A stretch of 64,000 nucleotides of DNA. Origin: Actinacidiphila acididurans. GTDB lineage: Bacteria; Actinomycetota; Actinomycetes; Streptomycetales; Streptomycetaceae. The position numbers and the translations under genes were made by a program. Shown in pieces: positions 36,323-43,820 of this stretch; within the stretch, counting starts at the first letter, position 1; every line of letters starts with the position of its first letter. The stretch lies in the NCBI RefSeq assembly GCF_016918855.1, contig NZ_JADKYB010000012.1, positions 62,001-126,000 of the forward strand. Direction: 5' to 3'. The notes beneath the pieces are model-generated. The model ran no database searches. It saw only the letters and a list, made by a program, of their open reading frames with translations, and was not told the origin of the DNA.

Positions 36323-37114
36323 GTGGAATCGGTGGCGGAAGCGGCACGCGGGCGCAAGCCCGAGGAGGTCAAGTCCGCGGCTCGTGTCCTTGAGGTACTG
36401 GAACTGCTGGGGGCGGAGGGGGCCCGGCTGTCGCTGGCGGAGATGGCCTCGGCGATGGCGGTGCCCAAGAGCAGCCTGCACGCCGTGCTGCGCACCATGG
36501 AGGCGCGCGGATGGGTGGACCTCGACCCGTCCGGCACCCGGTACAGCCTCGGCCTCAAGGCCCTGCTCACCGGCACCGCGTACCTGGAGGGCGACGACGT
36601 CACGAGCCTGGCCGGACCGGTGCTCGACGCGCTCGCCGAGGAGACCGGGGAGTCCGTCCACCTCGGCCGGCTGGACGGCACGCACGTCGTCTACCTGGCC
36701 AAACGCGAGTCGCGGCACGCGCTGCGGATGTACTCGGCGGTCGGCCGGCGGCTGCCGGCGCACGCCACCGCGCTGGGCAAGGCGGTGCTGTCGCAGTACG
36801 ACGCGGCGGAGGTGCAGCGCCGGCTGGTCTGGCCGCTGGAGCGGCTGACCCCGAACACCGTTACCGACCCCGACGCCTTCCTCGCCCAGCTCGCCGAGGC
36901 CCGGCTGCGCGGCTGGGCGAGCGACGACGGCGAGAACTCGGTGGACATCCGGTGCGTGGCGGTGCCGCTGGGCGGCGGCCGGGCGGGCGACGCGCTCAGC
37001 TGCTCGGCGCCGGCCAGCCGGATGGACGACGTGCGGCTGGAGGAGGTCGCCCAGGCGGTGACCGAGGCCGCGCACTCGCTGAGCACCCTGCTCAAGCGGC
37101 TGGGCGCGCAGTGA
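36323..37114 (+). CDS. IclR-family transcriptional regulator
   Basis: A 263-residue regulator with an N-terminal winged helix (KSAARVLEVLELLGAEG, LSLAEMASAMAVPKSSLHAVLR, about 18-70) and a C-terminal effector domain (ESVHLGRLDGTHVVYLAKRES, LPAHATALGKAVLSQY, VAVPLGGGRAGDALSCSAP). GTG 36323 was chosen: GGGAGGA lies four bases upstream and the size is normal. An earlier in-frame GTG at 36227 would place the -35 box of the divergent operon inside the gene. It stands between the import operon and the dehydratase operon, whose promoters share paired TTCGG sites; it is therefore the best candidate regulator of both, responding to a sugar or sugar acid. Confidence 0.87.
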   Translation: MESVAEAARGRKPEEVKSAARVLEVLELLGAEGARLSLAEMASAMAVPKSSLHAVLRTMEARGWVDLDPSGTRYSLGLKALLTGTAYLEGDDVTSLAGPVLDALAEETGESVHLGRLDGTHVVYLAKRESRHALRMYSAVGRRLPAHATALGKAVLSQYDAAEVQRRLVWPLERLTPNTVTDPDAFLAQLAEARLRGWASDDGENSVDIRCVAVPLGGGRAGDALSCSAPASRMDDVRLEEVAQAVTEAAHSLSTLLKRLGAQ

Positions 37115-37229
37115 CGGTCTGACGGCCGGTCAGGGTCGGGGCGGACGGGGGCGGGAGCGGGGTCAGGGGCAGGGAGGGGTGAGCCGGATGCGCGCGGCCG
37201 TGACTGCGGTCTTGACCGGGCGGGTGGGG

Positions 37230-37298
37230 TTTGTCAGGGTGATTGACAAATCGCAAGGGCCTCCATACGTTCGGTAACCCGTACGCCATTCGGCTATC
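37230..37298 (+). promoter_or_regulatory. Promoter and paired operator of the dehydratase operon
   Basis: -35 TTGACA (37243-37248), 17 bases, -10 TACGTT (37266-37271). TTCGG half-sites begin at 37270 (overlapping the -10 box) and 37289 (TTCGGCTATC), 19 bases apart as at the import operon. An additional inverted repeat TTTGTCA-N7-TGACAAA (37230-37250) surrounds the -35 box and could bind a second regulator. Confidence 0.65.
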
Positions 37299-37327
37299 TG
37301 TACGTGGGACTTCTGGGGGTTCTCGCT

Positions 37328-38611
37328 ATGGCATTGGCTGATGCCGGCCCCGCACCGCTCGCGCCCGCTCCCTGGGCCGACGAGCGGGGCGCCCGGATCC
37401 GCATCACGGCCGTCCGCACCTTCCTCACCGCCCCGCACGGCTGCCCCCACCTGATCGTGCGGGTCGAGACCAACGACCCCGGGCTGTACGGCCTGGGCTG
37501 CGCCAGCGACCCGCAGCGCACCCTGGCCGTCCGCTCCGTCCTCGACGACTACGTGGCCCCGCTGCTGGCCGGCCGCGACCCCGACGACATCGAGGACATC
37601 CACCGCCTGCTGCTCAACAGCGCCTACTGGCGCGGCGGTTCCGTCACCGGCAACGCCCTGGGCGGCATCGACGTCGCCCTGTGGGACCTGAAGGCCAAGC
37701 GCCTCGGGGTTCCGCTCTACCAGCTCTTCGGCGGCCGGGTGCGCACGTACGCCGACGCGTACACCCACGTCGACGGCCGCGACGCGCAGGAGATCGCCGA
37801 CAAGGTACGGGCCGCCCGCGGCCGCGGCTACCGGCACGTGCGCATCCAGGCCGCGGTCCCCGGCGCCGACACGTACGGCACCAGGAGCGGCGACGCCGAT
37901 CCCGAGGCGGTACGGACCCGGCGCGCGCCCTGGGACGCGGCCGGCTATCTGCGGTACGTGCCCGGCGTGCTCACAAAGGTGCGCGAACTGGTCGGCGACG
38001 ACGTGGAACTGCTGCACGACGTGCACGAACGGCTCGACCCGCGGCAGGCCCGGGACTTCCTGCGCCGGGTGGAGGACGCCCGGCTGTACTTCGTTGAGGA
38101 CCTGCTCGCCCCCGAGGACGCCGGGCACTTCAAGCGGCTGCACGACGCCTCCCCGGTGCCGCTCGCGGTCGGCGAACTCTTCCACGACCCGGCCCAGTTC
38201 ACCGCGCTGGTGCTCGGCCCGGACATCGACTTCGCCCGGCTGCGCATCCCCACCCTCGGCGGCCTGACCCCGGCCCGCAAACTGGCCGCGCTGTGCGAAC
38301 TGCGCGGCGTGCGGCTCGCCCCGCACGGCCCGGCCGACGTCAGCCCGGTCGCCCAGGCCGCCACCTTGGCGCTGGACATCTCCAGCCACGCCTTCGGCGT
38401 CCAGGAGGCGGCGGTCTTCAAGGACCCGGTGCACGAGGTCTTCCCCGGCACCGTCACCGCCACCGGCGGCGGTCTCGTCCCGCCCGAAACCCCCGGCCAC
38501 GGCGTCGACTTCGACGAGACCGCCGCCCGTCGCCACCCCGTGCCCGAACCCCTGGCCCACGACCGCTGGGCCCTGCTGCGCAACACCGATGGGAGTGTGC
38601 AACGACCGTGA
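37328..38611 (+). CDS. Enolase-superfamily sugar-acid dehydratase (mannonate dehydratase/RspA-like)
   Basis: A 427-residue member of the mandelate racemase/enolase superfamily, ManD/RspA subgroup, which removes water from aldonic acids such as D-mannonate to give 2-keto-3-deoxy acids. Motifs: NALGGIDVALWDLKAK, VELLHDVHERLDP (metal Asp, catalytic His), YFVEDLLAPED (metal Glu), LAVGELFHDPAQF (metal Glu) and LAPHGPADVSPVAQA (catalytic His). Many ManD-group proteins have low activity, so the true substrate is open. ATG 37328 follows GGGGG by about nine bases; GTG 37304 is an alternative. First gene of a three-gene operon (with ThuA and Gfo/Idh proteins) ended by the hairpin at 40466. Confidence 0.86.
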   Translation: MALADAGPAPLAPAPWADERGARIRITAVRTFLTAPHGCPHLIVRVETNDPGLYGLGCASDPQRTLAVRSVLDDYVAPLLAGRDPDDIEDIHRLLLNSAYWRGGSVTGNALGGIDVALWDLKAKRLGVPLYQLFGGRVRTYADAYTHVDGRDAQEIADKVRAARGRGYRHVRIQAAVPGADTYGTRSGDADPEAVRTRRAPWDAAGYLRYVPGVLTKVRELVGDDVELLHDVHERLDPRQARDFLRRVEDARLYFVEDLLAPEDAGHFKRLHDASPVPLAVGELFHDPAQFTALVLGPDIDFARLRIPTLGGLTPARKLAALCELRGVRLAPHGPADVSPVAQAATLALDISSHAFGVQEAAVFKDPVHEVFPGTVTATGGGLVPPETPGHGVDFDETAARRHPVPEPLAHDRWALLRNTDGSVQRP

Positions 38612-39279
38612 CCGACGCCTCCGCACCCGACAGCCGCCGGGCCCTGGTGGTCCGCGGCGGCTGGGAGGGCCACGCGCCCGTGGCGATCAGCGACCTCTTC
38701 CTGCCCTTCCTGAAGGACCACGGCTTCACGGTCGAGACCGCCGAATCGCTCGACGTCTACGGCGACGCCGACCTGCTGGCCGCCACCGACCTGGTCGTCC
38801 AGTGCTGGACCATGGGCGAGATCGCCCCGGAGCACAGCCGGGCCCTGTCCGCCGCGGTCAAAGCCGGCACCGGCTTCGCCGGCTGGCACGGCGGCGTCCT
38901 GGACTCCTTCCGCGGCGACCTCGACTACCACCTGCTGACCGGCGGTCAGTTCCTCATGCACCCGCCGGGCTTCCTCGACCACACCGTCCACCCGGTGCCC
39001 GAGCGGGCCGGCCATCCCGTGATCGCCGGGCTCGGCGACTTCGCCGTGCACACCGAGCAGTACTGGGTCGCCACCGACCCCGACATCGACGTCCTCGCCA
39101 CCACCACCTTCCCGGCCGGCGAGGAGCGCGACCACCCGGTCGTCATGCCCACCGTGTGGACCCGCGTCCATGGCGCCGGGAAGGTGTTCGTCTCCGCGAT
39201 CGGGCACAAGGCCGACGACTTCGACGTACCCGAGGTCCGTACCCTCACGGAAAGGGGACTGCTGTGGGCGAGCCGGTGA
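38608..39279 (+). CDS. ThuA-domain protein
   Basis: A 223-residue protein of the ThuA family (class I glutamine-amidotransferase-like fold), known from trehalose/maltitol utilisation loci. It has VVRGGWEGHAPVAISD at the start, GTGFAGWHGGVLDSF near 90 and PVVMPTVWTRVHGAGKVFVSAIGHK near the end. The nucleophile Cys of true amidotransferases is replaced in this family (GWHGG here). GTG 38608 overlaps the dehydratase stop, and the next gene starts before its own stop, so all three are coupled. ThuA proteins are associated with 3-keto-sugar metabolism, which fits the oxidoreductase next door. Confidence 0.85.
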   Translation: MTDASAPDSRRALVVRGGWEGHAPVAISDLFLPFLKDHGFTVETAESLDVYGDADLLAATDLVVQCWTMGEIAPEHSRALSAAVKAGTGFAGWHGGVLDSFRGDLDYHLLTGGQFLMHPPGFLDHTVHPVPERAGHPVIAGLGDFAVHTEQYWVATDPDIDVLATTTFPAGEERDHPVVMPTVWTRVHGAGKVFVSAIGHKADDFDVPEVRTLTERGLLWASR

Positions 39280-40382
39280 GCGAGGCGACACCCGATCAGG
39301 TGGAGCCGCTGCGGGTCGGCATGGTCGGCGCCGGCAAGATCAGCGGCCAGTACCTGGCCACCCTCGCCGGGGCGAAGGGCCTGCGGCTGACCGCCGTCAC
39401 CGACCTCGACCCGGATCGGGCCGAGCGGGCCGCGGAAGGCGCCGGCGCGCAGGTCGCGGGCAGCGTCGCGGACCTGGTCGCCCGCGACGACGTGGACGCC
39501 GTCCTCAACCTGACCGTCCCGGCCGCGCACGCCGACGTGGCGCTCGCCGCCATAGCCGCGGGCAAGCACGTCTACGGCGAGAAGCCGCTCGCGGCCACTC
39601 GGGAGGAGGCCGCCGCCGTCCTGGCCGCGGCCCGCGCCGCGGGTGTACGGGTCGGCTGCGCGCCGGACACGGTGCTCGGCACCGGCACCCAGACCGGGCG
39701 CAAGGCCGTGGACGACGGGCTGATCGGCACCCCGGTCGCCGCCACCGCCTTCATGACCACGGCCGGACACGAGGCATGGCACCCCGATCCCGAGTTCTAC
39801 TACCGGCCCGGCGGCGGACCGTTGCTGGACATGGGCCCGTACTACCTGTCCGCGCTGGTCCACGTGCTCGGCCCGGTCGCGAAGGTCACCGGCGCGGCCT
39901 CGGCGCCGCGCGCCGAACGCGCGATCGGCAGCGGCCCCAGGGCCGGACAGCGGTTCGCCGTCGAGGTGGACACCCATGTCACCGGGGTGCTGCACCACGC
40001 GAGCGGCGCGCTGTCCACGCTCATGATGAGCTTCGACGTGCACGCCGCCCGCCTGCCGCGGATCGAGGTGTACGGCACCGAGGGCTCATTGTCGCTGCCC
40101 GACCCCAACAACTTCGACGGCACCGTGGAGTTGTGGACGCCCGGCAGCACGGACGGCTGGCGGCCGCTGCCGGTGGCGGCCGGACACCCGGGCGCCGGAC
40201 GCGGCACGGGCCTGGCCGACCTCGCGGACGCGCTGACCGCCGGCCGCCCGCACCTGGCCTCGGCCGAACTCGCCGAGCACGTCCTGGACGTGATGCTCAC
40301 CCTGCTGGACGCCGCGCACACCGGCCGCACCCTGGAGGTCGCCACCACCTGCCAACGGCCGGCCCCGGTCGTCCTGCCGTAG
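39264..40382 (+). CDS. Gfo/Idh/MocA-family sugar oxidoreductase
   Basis: A 372-residue NAD(P)-dependent oxidoreductase. The Rossmann motif is VGMVGAGKISGQYL; the catalytic Lys lies in GKHVYGEKPLA; the C-terminal domain includes PGGGPLLDMGPYYLSALVHVLG with the usual active-site Asp and His-like positions (here Tyr). No signal peptide. GTG 39264 is preferred because AAAGGGG lies six bases upstream; GTG 39276, overlapping the ThuA stop, is the alternative. It probably oxidises or reduces a hexose or hexoside at C3 or C1 together with ThuA. A second, dissimilar family member lies at 55924. Confidence 0.85.
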   Translation: MGEPVSEATPDQVEPLRVGMVGAGKISGQYLATLAGAKGLRLTAVTDLDPDRAERAAEGAGAQVAGSVADLVARDDVDAVLNLTVPAAHADVALAAIAAGKHVYGEKPLAATREEAAAVLAAARAAGVRVGCAPDTVLGTGTQTGRKAVDDGLIGTPVAATAFMTTAGHEAWHPDPEFYYRPGGGPLLDMGPYYLSALVHVLGPVAKVTGAASAPRAERAIGSGPRAGQRFAVEVDTHVTGVLHHASGALSTLMMSFDVHAARLPRIEVYGTEGSLSLPDPNNFDGTVELWTPGSTDGWRPLPVAAGHPGAGRGTGLADLADALTAGRPHLASAELAEHVLDVMLTLLDAAHTGRTLEVATTCQRPAPVVLP

Positions 40383-40465
40383 GACGATCGCGCGCCGCAC
40401 CCGACCCCGCACGCACCCGCGCACGCACCCGCGTACACACCCCCGCGGACCAAGCCCGGGGGAAG

Positions 40466-40499
40466 CGGCGGGCGGCATTCCGTGCCGCCCGCCGTTTTT
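40466..40499 (+). terminator. Intrinsic terminator with T-run
   Basis: Perfect 12-base stem CGGCGGGCGGCA/TGCCGCCCGCCG with a five-base loop followed by TTTTT, 84 bases after the oxidoreductase stop. It ends the dehydratase operon. The remaining part of 40383-40679 holds the promoter region of the next gene. Confidence 0.92.
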
Positions 40500-40577
40500 C
40501 ATGGCCGCCGCGTCATCCGAATTTCCTGACGCAACTGCCCGCCGATGTCCACGAATTCCCCTGACAATTACGTTTTA

Positions 40578-40647
40578 GCAGGTCACGACCTGCGACAAGA
40601 CGGAATTCGTGCGAGCCGTTGACTTGATAACACACATGGTTTTACAT
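40578..40647 (+). promoter_or_regulatory. 16-base palindrome and promoter of the second GH38 gene
   Basis: GCAGGTCACGACCTGC (40578-40593) is a perfect palindrome with a two-base centre. About 25 bases downstream is TTGACT (40619-40624), then 17 bases, then TTACAT (40642-40647), a plausible promoter; the gene starts 33 bases on with AGGAAGG as ribosome site. The palindrome is upstream of -35, fitting an activator or a looping repressor, perhaps the ROK-type protein encoded next. Confidence 0.5.
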
Positions 40648-40679
40648 GGCGGTCACAGGCTGGACAGGAAGGGCTGCCC

Positions 40680-43600
40680 ATGCATGACCGGATTGCCTCG
40701 GCTGAAGAACGGATAGCCGTATTCCTCGCCGGACGGCTGCGCCCGGCGCTGTATCCGCAGCGGCTCCCCATGGACGTCGGTGCCTGGCACATCCACGGCG
40801 AGCCGGTCCCGGCCCAGGTGGCGCTGCGGGCCGACTACACCCCGTTCGCGGTGGGCGAGGCCTGGGGCAAGCCGTGGGCCACCACCTGGTTCCGTACCGA
40901 GGCCACCGTGCCCGAACGGTGGGCCGGCCGCCGGGTGGAGGCCCTGTTCGACCTCGGCTGGACGTACGAGGCCGGAGTCGCCGGGCCCGACGACGCCGGG
41001 GTGTACGGCGGCCGGCCCGTCCCCTTCGACGCCGCCGGGTACGGGGGTCCCGGCGGCCGGGCCGAGGGGCTGGTGCACGACGCGCACGGCGTCCCGGTGC
41101 AGGGCCTGCACCCGCATCTGGGCGCCGTGCCGGTTGGCGCGCCCGCGGCCGGCGGGGAGCGGGTCACGCTGCTGGTCGAGGCGGCCGCCAACCCGTACAT
41201 CGAGGTCGGCAGCGGCGCCGGCGTCCGCTACGGCGACCCGGTCACCGCCGGCGACGCCCCGCTGTACCGGCTGCGCCGCGCCGACCTGGCCGTGCGCGAC
41301 GAGGACGTGTGGCAGCTCATCCACGACGTGGAGACCCTGGACGGCCTGATGCGGGCGCTGCCCGCGGACCTGCCGCGCCGGCACGAGATCCGGCTCGCCC
41401 TGGAACGCGCGGCCGACGCGGTGGACCCGCGGGCCGTCGCCCGTACCGCGGCCCGCGCCCGCGACCTGCTCGCCCCGGTGCTGGCCCGGCACGCCCACGA
41501 CTCCGCGCACACCCTGGCGACGGTCGGCCACGCCCACATCGACTCCGCCTGGCTGTGGCCGGTGCGCGAGAGCATCCGCAAGTGCGCCCGCACCTTCAGC
41601 ACCATGGCGGCGCTCGCCGAGGAGTACCCCGAATTGGTGGTCGCCGCCTCCTCCGCCCAGCACTACGCCTGGATGAAGGAGCACCACCCCGCGGTCTTCG
41701 AGCGCGTCCGCAAGGCCGTCGCCCACGGCAACTGGGCGCCGGTGGGCGGCATGTGGGTGGAGGCCGACGCCGAACTGCCGGGCGGCGAGGCGCTGGTGCG
41801 GCAGTTCGTGCTGGGCCGCCGCTTCTTCCGGGACGAACTCGGCACCGACGGGGACGGGGTGTGGCTGCCCGACGCCGCCGGTGCCTCCGCCGCCTTCCCG
41901 CAGATCGCCGCGCTCGCCGGCGCCCGCTGGCTGCTCACCCGCCGCCCCGACGACGGCTGCGCCCCGCCGCACCACACCTTCCGCTGGGAAGGCATCGACG
42001 GCACCGCGCTGTTCACCCACCTCGCCCCCGTGCCAGCCGCCGAGCCCGCCCTGACCGGCCCCGAGTTGGCCGCCGCCGTCGCCGGTTTCGCCGACAAGGG
42101 CGCCGCCGCCCGCTCCCTGCTGCCCTTCGGCCGCGCCGACGGCGGCCCCGACCGGGCCATGCTCGAACGCGCCCGCCGCACCGCCGACCTCGACGGCTCG
42201 CCCCGGGTCGAGCACACCGCCCCGGCCCGCTTCTTCCGCGACGCCGAACGCGAGTACCCCGGCGCCCCCGTCTGGCGTGGCGAACTCGACCTGACCGCAC
42301 ACCACGGCTCGTACACCAGCCAGGCCCGCACCAAGCGCGGCAACCGCACCGCCGAGGCGCTGCTGCACGAGGCCGAACTGTGGTCCGCGACCGCCGCCGT
42401 ACGCCACGGGGTGCCCTACCCGTACGACGAGTTGGACGCGCTGTGGCGCAAGGTGCTGCTGCAGCAGTGCCACGACATCCTGCCCGGCACGTCCATCGCC
42501 TGGGTGCACGAGGAGGCCGAGCAGACCCACCGCGAGGTGCGGCGCCGGCTCGAGCGGCTGATCCGGCGCGCGGCCGGCGATCCGGAGGGCGGCAGCGTGC
42601 TCAACTCCGCGCCGTTGGACCGGCGCGAGGTCGTGGTGCTCGGCCCGGACCCGCTGCGCCCGCACGGGCAGCCGCTGGCCGGCGGACGGGTGGCCGTCCT
42701 CGCGCAGGCGCCCGCCCTCGGCGCCGGCACCGCGGGACTGCCACCGGCCGGCACCGCGCCGGTCACCGTGGTCGCCGACAGCGGCGGTCACGTGCTGGAC
42801 AACGGCCTGCTGCGGGTCCGGGTGGACGCGGCCGGGCTGGTACGGTCCGTGCTCGACCTGGCCTCCGGCCGCGACGCCATCGCCCCCGGCGAGGCGGGGA
42901 ACCTGCTGCAACTGCACCGCGACGACCCCACCGCGTTCAGCGCCCTGCGCCTCGACCCGCGCGAGTGCCGCGACCTGACGGCCGCGCAGTCCGTCGAGGT
43001 CCGGGAACGCGGGCCGCTGCTCGCCTCCTTGCGGGTGGTACGCGGCACCGGGCGCTCCACGGTGACGCAGGAGCTGAGCCTGACCGCCGGCGGGCGCTCC
43101 CTCACGGTCGACACCGAGGTCGACTGGCGCGAGGCGGACATGGTGCTCAAGGCCGCCTGGCCGCTGGACGTGCACGCCGAACACAGCCGGGCCGACGTGC
43201 AGTTCGGTCACGTGGTGCGGCCCACCGACGCCTCCGGCGAGAGCCGCGCCCACCGCTGGGTGCACGTCGCCGAGCACGGCTTCGGCGTCGCGCTGGCCGG
43301 GGACGCCACCCACGGCTACGACGTCGCCCGCCGCACCCGGCCCGGCGGCGGCACCACCACGGTGCTGCGCGCCACCCTGTTGAGGGCCCCGCACAGCCCC
43401 GACCCGCACGCCGACCGCGGCCGGCACCGCTTCCGCCACACCCTGCGCCCGGCCGCGGACGTCGCCGACGCCATCGCCGAGGGCTACGCGCTCGCCCTGC
43501 CGCTGCGCCCCGGACCCGCCGCCCCGCCGGGCCCGCCCCTGGTCCGGGTCGACCACCCCGACGTCCTCGTGGAGACCGTGAAGCTCGCCGACGACCGCAG

Positions 43601-43820
43601 CGGCGACGTCGTCGTCCGCCTCTACGAGTCCCGCGGCGGCCGCGCCCACGCCACCCTCACCGCCGACTTCCCCCTCACCGCCGTCCAGGAGACCGACCTG
43701 CTGGAGACCCCCCTCGCCGACCACCCCCACCCCGCCGGCCGCATCGCCCTGACCCTGCGCCCCTTCCAGATCCTCACCCTCCGCCTGGCCCGCCCCGCCG
43801 AGGAGCCCACCCGTGACTGA
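40680..43820 (+). CDS. GH38 alpha-mannosidase-like protein (diverged copy)
   Basis: A 1,046-residue cytoplasmic GH38 protein, similar along its length to the one at 27542 (GHAHIDSAWLWPVRE, NWAPVGGMWVEADAELPGGEAL, RRGELDLTAHHGSYTSQARTKRGNR-type blocks, LRPFQILTLRLA at the end). Several catalytic-barrel motifs differ: LPDAAGASAAFPQ replaces LPDSFGYTAAYPQ (the metal Asp stays), RRPDDGCAPPHHTF replaces KLSWNETNRLPHHTF, and FTHLAPVPAAEPA replaces FTHFPPVDTYNA. The final metal His remains in QQCHDILPG. It may have changed specificity or weak activity. An extra glycine-rich loop is present near 105-125. The next gene, a ROK-type regulator, begins eight bases before its stop. Confidence 0.87.
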   Translation: MHDRIASAEERIAVFLAGRLRPALYPQRLPMDVGAWHIHGEPVPAQVALRADYTPFAVGEAWGKPWATTWFRTEATVPERWAGRRVEALFDLGWTYEAGVAGPDDAGVYGGRPVPFDAAGYGGPGGRAEGLVHDAHGVPVQGLHPHLGAVPVGAPAAGGERVTLLVEAAANPYIEVGSGAGVRYGDPVTAGDAPLYRLRRADLAVRDEDVWQLIHDVETLDGLMRALPADLPRRHEIRLALERAADAVDPRAVARTAARARDLLAPVLARHAHDSAHTLATVGHAHIDSAWLWPVRESIRKCARTFSTMAALAEEYPELVVAASSAQHYAWMKEHHPAVFERVRKAVAHGNWAPVGGMWVEADAELPGGEALVRQFVLGRRFFRDELGTDGDGVWLPDAAGASAAFPQIAALAGARWLLTRRPDDGCAPPHHTFRWEGIDGTALFTHLAPVPAAEPALTGPELAAAVAGFADKGAAARSLLPFGRADGGPDRAMLERARRTADLDGSPRVEHTAPARFFRDAEREYPGAPVWRGELDLTAHHGSYTSQARTKRGNRTAEALLHEAELWSATAAVRHGVPYPYDELDALWRKVLLQQCHDILPGTSIAWVHEEAEQTHREVRRRLERLIRRAAGDPEGGSVLNSAPLDRREVVVLGPDPLRPHGQPLAGGRVAVLAQAPALGAGTAGLPPAGTAPVTVVADSGGHVLDNGLLRVRVDAAGLVRSVLDLASGRDAIAPGEAGNLLQLHRDDPTAFSALRLDPRECRDLTAAQSVEVRERGPLLASLRVVRGTGRSTVTQELSLTAGGRSLTVDTEVDWREADMVLKAAWPLDVHAEHSRADVQFGHVVRPTDASGESRAHRWVHVAEHGFGVALAGDATHGYDVARRTRPGGGTTTVLRATLLRAPHSPDPHADRGRHRFRHTLRPAADVADAIAEGYALALPLRPGPAAPPGPPLVRVDHPDVLVETVKLADDRSGDVVVRLYESRGGRAHATLTADFPLTAVQETDLLETPLADHPHPAGRIALTLRPFQILTLRLARPAEEPTRD

